Shown: positions 47,630 to 55,441 of the stretch, one piece after another
How positions within the stretch are numbered: the first letter of the stretch is position 1
How the letters are laid out: each line of letters starts with the position of its first letter
Source: Candidatus Melainabacteria bacterium
GTDB lineage: Bacteria; Cyanobacteriota; Vampirovibrionia; Obscuribacterales; Obscuribacteraceae
DNA: 64,000 nt
Reading direction: 5' to 3'
Assembly (NCBI GenBank): GCA_017307165.1
Contig: JAFKGK010000003.1
Location: forward strand, 496,001 to 560,000
Translations under genes and position numbers: made by a program
The notes under the pieces: generated by a model
Databases searched by the model: none
Seen by the model: only the letters and a program-made list of their open reading frames with translations
What the model was told of the DNA's origin: nothing

Positions 47630-49054
47630 CTAGACCTTCTGTTTTTTCCAGGTGCCTTGCGCAAAGCGCAATATGGCTGCTATGCCGATAAAGGCAGCGG
47701 ATACAGAGATAGCGATCCAGATACCCTTAGGACCAAGTGCTGTCTGAGTCGCGAGGAAATAAGCCAAAGGCAGCCTGATCAGGGTCAATCCGATCAAACC
47801 TATCCACATGGGCCATCTAGTGTAGCCAGCTCCTGACATAGCACCAAACAAGATAAACCAACAAGCAACTAATGGCATGCAAAAGCTCATCACCGAAAAG
47901 TAATCTGCCGTGCAAGCAATCACTTTTGCATCATGACTCATCGCTCCGGCTATCTGAGCAGCAAAAAAGTACATGATGGCTGCAGTTGGAATGGACATAG
48001 CCAAACCAATCTTTGTGGCCTGCCAGCCGCTCTTTGCGGCCCTGTCTGGTTTGCCGGCGCCGAGATTTTGGCCGACGATGGTACCGATGGATGCTGAAAG
48101 AGCGTGGAGAGGTAGAGTCGAGATAATCTCCTCTAGCCTAAAACCAATGGTCCATGAAGCCTGGCACGTTGTTGGATCTTTGGTGCAAGCAAAGATCCAG
48201 AACATGGCAAAATTGCCGGCCACCCATGCGACATCCTGGATGCAGGTAGGAATACCTACTTTGAGGATACGCCATAGCCAATCTCGTGCCAGGTCCCATT
48301 GAGCCTGTCTCTCGGCTTTTGACTTGCCTCTGTAGCCGGCAAAGATGTCCAGAGACTCTTTAAGCTCGGATCTGCTCAACAAATAAATGTTGAGGCACAT
48401 CCCAAGAACGCCTGCCATGCACCACGACCAGCCTATGCCGGCTACTCCCAAGCCGGGTGGACCCAGGCAAAGGAAATAATCCAGCCCTACGATTAGGACG
48501 GCCATGACTAACCAGATCATCATCGGCACACGTGAATTGCCTATAGCCCTGAACATCGAGTGGGCGGTCCAGACAATAGTGAAGGGCAGTTGGGACATGA
48601 GGTCTATGGAGAGATATTGCCATCCCTGGGCCTGCACGATTGCATCGGCACCAGAGGCCATCAAAAGTGGCTTGGCTGCAATGAGGCCGAGAATAGTCGA
48701 AACTACACCAAATATGGTGCCAAAGATCAGCGATTGTCTACCTGCTTCGATGGCCGACACATAATCGCGCGCTCCCCAAAACCTGCTGACCAATGCCATG
48801 GTGCCTGAAGACAAGGCAACCGTCATGATCAGCATCAAAAACCATATCTGGTTGCAGATGCCTATCGCAGCTTGGGTCGGTGATCCTAGTTCGCTAGCGA
48901 CTCTGACGTCGACAAAGCTGGCGCCCGAGATGATAAACATCTGTACCATCATCGGCCAGCTCATGTGCCAGATGGCGCGCCAGGTAGAACCACTGACGAT
49001 TAAATCGTCGATGGGCTTCCCCGTCGATTCCTTCTCGTTTGTTACGGAAGACAT
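47630..49054 (-). CDS. MATE-family multidrug/toxin exporter
   Basis: 474 residues, about twelve hydrophobic segments in two related halves. Family features: IWHMSWPMMVQMFIISGASFVDV, ALVSRFWGARDY (first half) and TIVGQNLGAGKPDRA (second half), the conserved GQ/N-G-A-G motif. Substrate unknown; sodium or proton coupled by family. AGGTG lies seven bases before the ATG. A 76-base gap with the hairpin separates it from the RadC-like gene. Confidence 0.9.
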   Translation of the reverse strand: MSSVTNEKESTGKPIDDLIVSGSTWRAIWHMSWPMMVQMFIISGASFVDVRVASELGSPTQAAIGICNQIWFLMLIMTVALSSGTMALVSRFWGARDYVSAIEAGRQSLIFGTIFGVVSTILGLIAAKPLLMASGADAIVQAQGWQYLSIDLMSQLPFTIVWTAHSMFRAIGNSRVPMMIWLVMAVLIVGLDYFLCLGPPGLGVAGIGWSWCMAGVLGMCLNIYLLSRSELKESLDIFAGYRGKSKAERQAQWDLARDWLWRILKVGIPTCIQDVAWVAGNFAMFWIFACTKDPTTCQASWTIGFRLEEIISTLPLHALSASIGTIVGQNLGAGKPDRAAKSGWQATKIGLAMSIPTAAIMYFFAAQIAGAMSHDAKVIACTADYFSVMSFCMPLVACWFILFGAMSGAGYTRWPMWIGLIGLTLIRLPLAYFLATQTALGPKGIWIAISVSAAFIGIAAILRFAQGTWKKQKV

Positions 49055-49187
49055 CTTGCTGCACCTAGTCTCTCACCTGAAAATCTCTGGAAAATAAAGA
49101 TTATGAAACGGCGTGCACTTGTCGGCGCACGCCCCGAATTACTAGACTATATGTTTTTAGAAGGTTTGCAAGGGGTAGTAACAAAAC

Positions 49188-50312
49188 TTGTCGCTAGAAA
49201 GTGAAAAAGATCCCCAGCTCTTTGCACTGATTGCTCAAAGGCTGCTTGCCTTTGACGAGCCGGTCAGCCGCATTGCCAAAGTAAAAAAGCACCTCAGTCG
49301 ACTGCCGCTGGCACAGCCCGCACGAATCGATTTTGCCTCTATGCTTCATTTGCACTGCGCTAGCATGCAATTAGACGAATCTATTAAGCAAACAAATTTT
49401 ATTTTCAGCCTGGCATTTGCTTATTCGGAGGTCATGGCCTTCAAAGATCTGGCTTTTGTTCAAGCCAGAGCTCTCATCAACGATTTTGCGCTTGGAGCTC
49501 AAGCCAGGCTAGAACAGCAGACCTCACATCTATTTTCTGAGCCGATCTCTGCTTCTGCACTTTTGTGGTTTTATTTTTTGGTAGGTATTGATTTTGACTG
49601 GGGCGCTTATCTCGCAAATGAAGGCTGTCGCCCAGAAGACCAGGCATATCGGCAACAATGGCTGTATGTGCGTGATAACGTACAAAGGATAATCCAATAC
49701 TGCGATGTCGAGCTAGCCAACTGCGTGACGGTGGATTTTTTTGCTGAGATCAAATCGATCGCTCAGAAACTAAAACCAGATACGGTACTACTAGTCGAAG
49801 GCCAGAGCGAGGCCATCGTTCTGCCGCACATTGCTCGGATCATCGATCGGTCATTTGCAGATCACAAGATCTTTTGTCTTTCTTGTGGTGGCGCTAAGCA
49901 GGTCGTGCGCAAATATCTGGTCTTTAAAGATACTGTGCATCTTACTTTATTTTGTCTGCTCGATGGCGATGCCGACGAAGTGGCTCTCGATCTCAACGAA
50001 GTGCTGCGCGAAGGCGATGTGCTCGTTTCTCTGTCAGTATCAGAACTGGAAGACGTTTTTAGTCTCGAGCAGATGCTAAAAGTCGTCGAATCTCAACTAT
50101 CCTCGCTTGGCCTGGGGGAGGACGCCAGTCTCAGCCCTGAGGAAAAACAATCCCTTGCTATCAGGCCGCGCAAGGAAAAACTAGAAAAGCTCTTTAAAGA
50201 CCGTCTGCTTGGTGATTTTGACAAAATCCAGTTTGCGCATAGTGTTTGCCGTACTCTGCAAAAACCTCAAGATCTGCCACAAGAATTGAAGGATATAGTG
50301 TCGCTCTTATGA
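49188..50312 (+). CDS. Stand-alone OLD-type TOPRIM protein
   Basis: 374 residues. N-terminal half (1-185) is helical and unrecognised. The C-terminal half is a TOPRIM domain of the OLD nuclease type: VLLVEGQSEAIVLPHIARI (Glu204), IFCLSCGGAKQVVRKYL, LLDGDADE (Asp259, Asp261) and SELEDVF (about 285-291). OLD nucleases usually have an N-terminal ABC ATPase; there is none here. DNA or RNA cleavage is therefore likely but unproved. Start is TTG 49188 (AGGGG about 12 bases upstream). It is followed by a small membrane protein gene 13 bases later. Confidence 0.72.
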   Translation: MSLESEKDPQLFALIAQRLLAFDEPVSRIAKVKKHLSRLPLAQPARIDFASMLHLHCASMQLDESIKQTNFIFSLAFAYSEVMAFKDLAFVQARALINDFALGAQARLEQQTSHLFSEPISASALLWFYFLVGIDFDWGAYLANEGCRPEDQAYRQQWLYVRDNVQRIIQYCDVELANCVTVDFFAEIKSIAQKLKPDTVLLVEGQSEAIVLPHIARIIDRSFADHKIFCLSCGGAKQVVRKYLVFKDTVHLTLFCLLDGDADEVALDLNEVLREGDVLVSLSVSELEDVFSLEQMLKVVESQLSSLGLGEDASLSPEEKQSLAIRPRKEKLEKLFKDRLLGDFDKIQFAHSVCRTLQKPQDLPQELKDIVSLL

Positions 50313-50325
50313 TGATGTGTCTTAA

Positions 50326-50748
50326 ATGAAGAGAATCGCTGGCTACATCGCTACTGCTTTATGGATCGCAGGGTTGGCCCTTGCATTTCTCTTACCGGCG
50401 GACAATCCGTGCCTCTGGCTTTCGGATGCATTTTTGATTTTGGGATTCACACCTTTAATGCTGGCCTTTCGCATACACTGGCTGATTTTTTTGTTTGGTT
50501 TGTTCAATACTTTCATTGGTTTCTTCCTTCTGATCCTCTCATTCCTTGAGTCAGAAAAATTTGTCGGCCAGGTGCTGGCTATGAAGCAGCACCTTTTGAC
50601 TTATCACAGTCCGTGGGTTTGGATGCTCGGAGGGGTGCCCTTTATCCTCTGGGGAGGATTGGGCACCCTTTGCGATTTGTACGGATTTATCAGATCTCGC
50701 AGTGGCTCACATAGCGACAGGACGCTTACCGATCACGACCTTGACTGA
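50326..50748 (+). CDS. Small membrane protein, 140 residues
   Basis: Not recognised. Four hydrophobic segments (about residues 5-22, 32-48, 51-72 and 93-120), with a charged cytoplasmic-type tail GSHSDRTLTDHDLD. No signal for secretion. It starts 13 bases after the TOPRIM gene, so co-transcription is likely. The 3' end overlaps the convergent TPR gene by 42 bases. The ribosome binding site is weak. Confidence 0.65.
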   Translation: MKRIAGYIATALWIAGLALAFLLPADNPCLWLSDAFLILGFTPLMLAFRIHWLIFLFGLFNTFIGFFLLILSFLESEKFVGQVLAMKQHLLTYHSPWVWMLGGVPFILWGGLGTLCDLYGFIRSRSGSHSDRTLTDHDLD

Positions 50749-51294
50749 TCCATCTTCGGGGATCAAGACTTTTTCTAGGTACTTCTTTTCCTTTTCCCAG
50801 CGTTTGGGCACCACGCCACATAGCTTATAGAGGTGATTGAAGCCCTGCATGCCTTGGTCGGCAAATTCGGCGTTTTTGGCAACAAAGAGCCATTGCTTGA
50901 GCGTGTAATTGTAAAGTTTGGGATCTCTTTCTTTCTGACGGATCAATTTTTTCTCAAGGGCTTCGCCGTAGAGGATACGACCGTCCATGTCCATGGGAGC
51001 TAATTCGATTGATCTTTGCAAAACCATGATGGCTCTGTCCAATTTGCCCATCCGCATTGCTTGCTCGCCCTCGATCCTCAGGGCGTTGGGTGTAGGTACG
51101 CCCAGTTCGAGAAACTGGTCACTAGTGACTACGCCATGGGTGTCTTTGCCTATGTCTGAGGTATCGACGATGTAGCTGTCTTCTTCTGAATCTTTTGCAG
51201 ACGAAGACAATGGTGCGATCAGCACGCTCATCGCTGCAAATGAGATGGCTAGCGAAAACGCTTTGATTTTGTCCGACACTATAGATTTCCTCAT
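50707..51294 (-). CDS. Exported tetratricopeptide-like protein
   Basis: 195 residues from ATG 51294 (AGGAG ten bases upstream). Signal peptide to about residue 32 (FAAMSVLIAPLSSSAKD). One to two TPR-like helix pairs: PNALRIEGEQAMRMGKLDRAIMVLQRSIELAP (read in parts) and DMDGRILYGEALEKKL. The rest (KQWLFVAKNAEFADQGMQG) continues the repeat-like fold. Probably a protein-protein adaptor outside the cytoplasm. Follows rpe by 13 bases, so probably one transcript. Confidence 0.78.
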   Translation of the reverse strand: MRKSIVSDKIKAFSLAISFAAMSVLIAPLSSSAKDSEEDSYIVDTSDIGKDTHGVVTSDQFLELGVPTPNALRIEGEQAMRMGKLDRAIMVLQRSIELAPMDMDGRILYGEALEKKLIRQKERDPKLYNYTLKQWLFVAKNAEFADQGMQGFNHLYKLCGVVPKRWEKEKKYLEKVLIPEDGSVKVVIGKRPVAM

Positions 51295-51307
51295 TTTGGT
51301 TGAGCTC

Positions 51308-52027
51308 CTAATGCGTAACTGCTTGTGCTTGAGCCTTGAGCTCTCTGATAGCTTGAGCCGGGTCGGCGGCTCCATAGATCGTCTTGCCAGCGACCAGGAC
51401 ATCGGCACCTTGTGCGAGTACTTTTGCAGCTGTTTGGTTGTTTATGCCACCATCGACGGAGATAAGGATGTCGTCTCTACCGTTGGCGGCAAACATAGCC
51501 TTGAGCTTGCTGATCTTGGGGATCACTGCTTCGATAAAATTTTGACCGCCAAACCCCGGATTGACAGACATCACGAGGACCAAATCGAGGACGTGAGAAA
51601 CATAATGCAGCGTATCTTGGCTTGTGTGCGGATTGAGCGCTACACCGGCCTTTTTGCCGAGCTTGCGTATATGGCTCAGAGTCCTCTCTAAATGTGGGCA
51701 GGCTTCTTCGTGAACTGTTATGTAATCCGCGCCTGCTTCAGCAAAATTTTCGAGATAGAGATCGGGATTTTGTATCATCAAATGACAATCCAAGGGCAGA
51801 TTGGTCGTCTTGCGGATTGCTTGCACCACTGGCCAGCCAATAGTCAGATTGGGGACAAAATGGCCGTCCATAACATCCACATGTATCCAATCAGCGCCTG
51901 CATCCTGGACCATATTGATCTGCTCACCTAGACGACAAAAGTCGGCAGAAAGGATTGATGGAGCTATGATTGGTGGTTTGCCTTTTAAAGACACTGTTAG
52001 TCTCGTACTACTTGACAGTGCAATCAT
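51308..52027 (-). CDS. rpe: Ribulose-phosphate 3-epimerase
   Basis: TIM-barrel enzyme that converts ribulose-5-phosphate to xylulose-5-phosphate. Motifs: APSILSADFCRLGEQ, WIHVDVMDGHFVPN, CHLMI, MSVNPGFGGQ and ISVDGGIN. 239 residues, slightly long: the first about 18 residues are extra and no Shine-Dalgarno supports ATG 52027; GTG near residue 12 could be the true start. Divergent from the acyl-CoA dehydrogenase, 152-base gap without other features. Confidence 0.95.
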   Translation of the reverse strand: MIALSSSTRLTVSLKGKPPIIAPSILSADFCRLGEQINMVQDAGADWIHVDVMDGHFVPNLTIGWPVVQAIRKTTNLPLDCHLMIQNPDLYLENFAEAGADYITVHEEACPHLERTLSHIRKLGKKAGVALNPHTSQDTLHYVSHVLDLVLVMSVNPGFGGQNFIEAVIPKISKLKAMFAANGRDDILISVDGGINNQTAAKVLAQGADVLVAGKTIYGAADPAQAIRELKAQAQAVTH

Positions 52028-52178
52028 GACTAATCATCGATCACTGGTCAAGCAGTCAGAGCTCATTAGCAGTCTTTAATCGGTACTTGCTCCCCGCTCC
52101 TGGCTACTTTTCGGCATAATAATCGGAAATCAATAATATAAAGCTCATTAAAATATCGCTTAGCAAACAGGAAAAGAC

Positions 52179-53327
52179 ATGATCAATCACAAGCTGACAG
52201 AAGAACAAGCCGAATTTCAAAAATTGGCTCGTGACCTGGCGAGCAAAGAAATACGTCCTAGATTAGAGCATCTAGATAACCTTGCTCCAGGGGTTTTTCC
52301 TCAAGACTTATTCCAATTGCTTTTTGAGTCAGGATTGATCAATACGGCATTGCCAGAGTCGGCCGGTGGGTTCGGTCTGGGATTGGCGGATCAAGTGGTA
52401 ATCGCTCAACAATTGAGCTGGGGAGATAATGGACTCTGGGGGAGCATAGAGGCTTCTCAGGCTGCACAGCAGTTGGTCTTGCAAGGTGGGAGCACAGAAC
52501 AGATCGCTCGATACCTGGCTCCACTAAATCAAAGCCCCACCCTTGCCGGCCATGCGATTGCGTCTGCTATAAAGCCTGCGCGAGTCTTTTACAAGCAGGT
52601 CGATGATAGCTTTTATCTCACCGGTCGCAATGTTTTGATGGCCAATGCTGGATTTGCGGAGTTTTATCTAATCGAGGCTGTCGAGGATCGACGCGGCGAA
52701 GACAGCTCTGATGGTAGAGCCAATACTCTTTTTCTGGTGCCCCGAGGTATCGAGGGGCTGACCTTTGCAGATCCTATTAAGAGTCTAGGCAGGCGTGCCA
52801 TGCCTCTTGCTCTGGCCGAGCTAGACGATGTCGAGTTGAACGATGCTCATATCATTGGTGGTATAGGCGGTGCATCCAGTGTCGTTTTGCGTGCTCGTCT
52901 TGCCAATCTGACGATGCAATCTGCTGGCTACAATGGATTGGCTAGAGCCGCTCTCGACCATGCTGTGCAATACGCAAAAGACCGCACTACATTTGGTGTA
53001 CCGATAGGTAATCACCAGGGCATTGCCTTTATGCTAGCTGACATGGCCAAGGACATACAAGCTTCCGAACTATTGACTGCCCAAGCCGCGCAACTGGTGG
53101 ACCAAGGTTGCAATTGTCAGACCCAAGCCCTAGCCGCTCTTGCCTTTGCACAAGAAATGGCTGGTAAATGTGCTGAAGATGCAGTGCAAGTTTTTGGTGG
53201 CTATGGTTTTTCTCGAGAATATCCTGTCGAAAAACTTATGAGAGACTGCAAAGCCGCCCGTGCCCTTGGACCTTCTGCTGATATCATCAAGGCAGAGATC
53301 GGCAAGCAGCTGGTTACTGCCTTGTGA
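52179..53327 (+). CDS. Acyl-CoA dehydrogenase-family protein without the usual catalytic Glu
   Basis: 382 residues with the family fold: LTEEQAEFQKLARDLASKEI, GFGLGLADQVVIAQQLSWG, LIxKPxRxxF-type middle, QSAGYNGLARAALDHAVQYAKDRTTFGVPIG (in parts), and QVFGGYGFSREYPVEKLMRDCK. In classical members the last block continues with YEGT carrying the catalytic Glu; here it is ALGPSADI, with Gly at that place. The alternative position used by isovaleryl-CoA dehydrogenase also lacks Glu (Asn by my alignment). FAD binding looks intact. It may act on another substrate or be inactive. AGGAAA before the ATG. Overlaps the next gene by four bases. Confidence 0.85.
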   Translation: MINHKLTEEQAEFQKLARDLASKEIRPRLEHLDNLAPGVFPQDLFQLLFESGLINTALPESAGGFGLGLADQVVIAQQLSWGDNGLWGSIEASQAAQQLVLQGGSTEQIARYLAPLNQSPTLAGHAIASAIKPARVFYKQVDDSFYLTGRNVLMANAGFAEFYLIEAVEDRRGEDSSDGRANTLFLVPRGIEGLTFADPIKSLGRRAMPLALAELDDVELNDAHIIGGIGGASSVVLRARLANLTMQSAGYNGLARAALDHAVQYAKDRTTFGVPIGNHQGIAFMLADMAKDIQASELLTAQAAQLVDQGCNCQTQALAALAFAQEMAGKCAEDAVQVFGGYGFSREYPVEKLMRDCKAARALGPSADIIKAEIGKQLVTAL

Positions 53328-53575
53328 TCCCGGTAAAAGGCCAGCTTTTAGTCTTCAAAGCGCCGCCCTTTTTTGATAAAGAATACCTTTATCAGGTCAC
53401 CGCAAGCGGTGACAAGGTCATACGGGCGGATTTGTATCATTCGCCACGCGTCAAAAAGAACTGGACCCCAGCCGAATTTGCTATTTTGCTGGAGCATGAA
53501 ATGATCAAGTTAGCCACCGCGGATGATGTCTCCAGGCTTTCACCAAATTTACCTCAATCCACTGAGGATGATTAG
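53324..53575 (+). CDS. Small hypothetical protein, 83 residues
   Basis: Not recognised. GTG start in a GTGA overlap with the acyl-CoA dehydrogenase stop, so translation is coupled. Basic and aromatic-rich N-terminal half (FKAPPFFDKEYLYQV), then a polar helix (WTPAEFAILLEHEMIKLATADDV). No signal peptide. The tight coupling suggests it works with the acyl-CoA dehydrogenase-like protein. Confidence 0.68.
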   Translation: MIPVKGQLLVFKAPPFFDKEYLYQVTASGDKVIRADLYHSPRVKKNWTPAEFAILLEHEMIKLATADDVSRLSPNLPQSTEDD

Positions 53576-53594
53576 CACTGCCCACGATTCGTTG

Positions 53595-54095
53595 TCACTG
53601 GGGCTGCTTCTTTACTCTTTTGCGACCTGTTTTCTTTTTTTTGGCTTTGTCAGGGTTTGGAGACTTGTCGGAGATTTGAGCCTTATCCTCAGCCTTTTTG
53701 CTTTGACCTTTAAACCAACCATCAAAGGGCAGATGTACCTTGTCTGTAATGCTGGTAAATGGAGAGACGATGCTGTCCGTCTTTTTAAACATTCCACCAT
53801 CGATAGAGATTTTGACGGCGACAAAAAACAGCAGGATACCCATGGTAATTGAGACAAAATTGAGCGAAAGCCAGCGCAGGTTTTGATCTACATGAGTTGC
53901 ACGCTTTGATTTTTTAAACTTGGCGACTGTCATCAAATCTTCGAGTCGCCGTGTTATGTCGGCTGGTCGCATGCCACCGCGCATGCCGCCAGTCACCTTG
54001 CTTGCATCCTGACCTGAGATAGGTCGTCCGCATACTACGCAGAACCTAATCCCGTAGTTTAGTTTTGCTCCCCAGTATGGACATCCGCCCGACAT
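53595..54095 (-). CDS. Zinc-ribbon protein with one membrane segment
   Basis: 166 residues. N-terminal degenerate zinc ribbon (CPYWG...CVVCG, so the first pair is C-x-x-W, only three Cys), linker, one hydrophobic helix (LNFVSITMGILLFFVAV, about residues 84-100), then a basic Lys/Arg-rich tail (KKKKTGRKRVKKQ). The ribbon-plus-helix layout resembles the protein at 31477. Its ATG directly follows the stop codon of the 74-residue gene (TAA-ATG), so it is translationally coupled. Confidence 0.7.
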   Translation of the reverse strand: MSGGCPYWGAKLNYGIRFCVVCGRPISGQDASKVTGGMRGGMRPADITRRLEDLMTVAKFKKSKRATHVDQNLRWLSLNFVSITMGILLFFVAVKISIDGGMFKKTDSIVSPFTSITDKVHLPFDGWFKGQSKKAEDKAQISDKSPNPDKAKKKKTGRKRVKKQPQ

Positions 54096-54320
54096 TTAAT
54101 TAAGAGGGCCGTTTTCTTCGCAGTAGCGATTGACCATTTCGGAGATCGAAGATCTATCGTGAGCCAGCGTTTCTTGCTTCCCGTTTAATTCGACTATGCG
54201 ATCCTTGAGCTCGAGGATCTGCTGTTCGATGAGCTTTATCTCTTCGGAAATTTCGGATTCTGTCAGGTTAAGAGCGTCGGTTAATGTACCGAATGCTTTT
54301 TCGAGCTCGCTTACAGCCAT
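54096..54320 (-). CDS. Small coiled-coil protein, 74 residues
   Basis: Not recognised. Almost entirely helical: LTESEISEEIKLIEQQILELKDRIVEL shows heptad spacing of Ile/Leu (about residues 20-45). No Cys-rich or membrane segment. Possibly forms a coiled-coil with the zinc-ribbon protein whose gene follows with no gap. Weak ribosome binding site. Confidence 0.68.
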   Translation of the reverse strand: MAVSELEKAFGTLTDALNLTESEISEEIKLIEQQILELKDRIVELNGKQETLAHDRSSISEMVNRYCEENGPLN

Positions 54321-54390
54321 GAGATTCCTACTCCTTTGATACAGTCTATTATTCTACTCAGATTTTCCCATTTCTTACGCTTTTAAGCGC

Positions 54391-55203
54391 TCAAATACCA
54401 GCACCTTGAAGGAAAACATCAATCGGATCTTGATTATCAGCCCCTTGGCCCTGATTCTGGAGGCGATTTAACTCAGTGCTAGAAGCAGTAGAGGCGGTAT
54501 CACCCAGGTTTGCTTCTACTTCGTTTTTGCTTAGGGCTTTTAGCATTTGCTCTTGCTTGCGCAAAACATTCTTGAGGTCTTTGACCAACTTTTCCAGGTC
54601 GCAAATTTTCTGGTTAAGAGCTTTGATAGCTTCGGCTTCGATATCGGGATTGTCGTCTTTGACTATTTTTTTGCCGTCTTGATATACGACTCTGCCTGGA
54701 ACGCCGACTACAATCGAATTTGCGGGCACATCTTTGAGAACGATACTGCCAGAGGCTACCCTGACGTTATCGCCTACGATTATGGCTCCTTGTATTTCAG
54801 CTCCACTGCCTACTACGACGTTGGAACCGAGAGTCGGATGACGTTTGGTATCCCTGCTCAAAGCTCCCTGGCGCGCCGCCGATCCTGCTCCTAGGGTGAC
54901 GCCCTGGTAGATGATCGAGTCTTCGCCGACGACGGCAGTTTCGCCTATGACGACTCCCATCCCATGGTCTATCAGCACCCTTCTGCCGATGGTTGCTCCT
55001 GGGTGTATTTCGATACCTGTAAACACTCTGCCTAAATGGGACAAAAATCTGGCTGGAGTGCGATGACCTGCCTTCCAGAGTCGACTGGCAAATTTGTGAA
55101 ATATCAGCACATGGAAGCCCGGATAGCAGAGGATTACCTCTAGTCGACTGCGAGCTGCCGGATCCTTGGCCAGTATGTTGTCGATGGACTCTCTCAGATA
55201 CAC
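54391..55203 (-). CDS. cysE: Serine O-acetyltransferase with C-terminal extension
   Basis: Makes O-acetylserine for cysteine synthesis. Left-handed beta-helix hexapeptide repeats: GRVFTGIEIHPGATIG, HGMGVVIGETAVVG, YQGVTLGAG, HPTLGSNVVVGSGAEI, ANSIVVGVPGRVV. The catalytic His is in IDHGMG. A C-terminal tail of about 80 residues beyond the usual length has a coiled-coil (ALNQKICDLEKLVKDLKNVLRKQ) and a Gln/Asn-rich end. GTG 55203 is preferred (AAGGA upstream; family start YLRESIDNILAKDPAA); a TTG at 55236 has no ribosome binding site. Confidence 0.92.
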   Translation of the reverse strand: MYLRESIDNILAKDPAARSRLEVILCYPGFHVLIFHKFASRLWKAGHRTPARFLSHLGRVFTGIEIHPGATIGRRVLIDHGMGVVIGETAVVGEDSIIYQGVTLGAGSAARQGALSRDTKRHPTLGSNVVVGSGAEIQGAIIVGDNVRVASGSIVLKDVPANSIVVGVPGRVVYQDGKKIVKDDNPDIEAEAIKALNQKICDLEKLVKDLKNVLRKQEQMLKALSKNEVEANLGDTASTASSTELNRLQNQGQGADNQDPIDVFLQGAGI

Positions 55204-55441
55204 GGTGGAGAGGTTTCCTTGATTAAGAAGGCCCAATTTAGGGGATATAAGAAATTGTTGCAGATTTTTCCCATCCTCTTTCCTTATTAAAAGATTTTGT
55301 GAGCTTTGTGTAGTTTTCCCATAGATTTAAGCAAGTAAAAATGAGAAATTTGCCAAGGTTCTTGAAAACCCGTATAGACATAAGGGTCCGATAGGGCAAA
55401 AAACCGGTAAAGCAGCTAACAATGGGCTTTGATTTGTAAAT

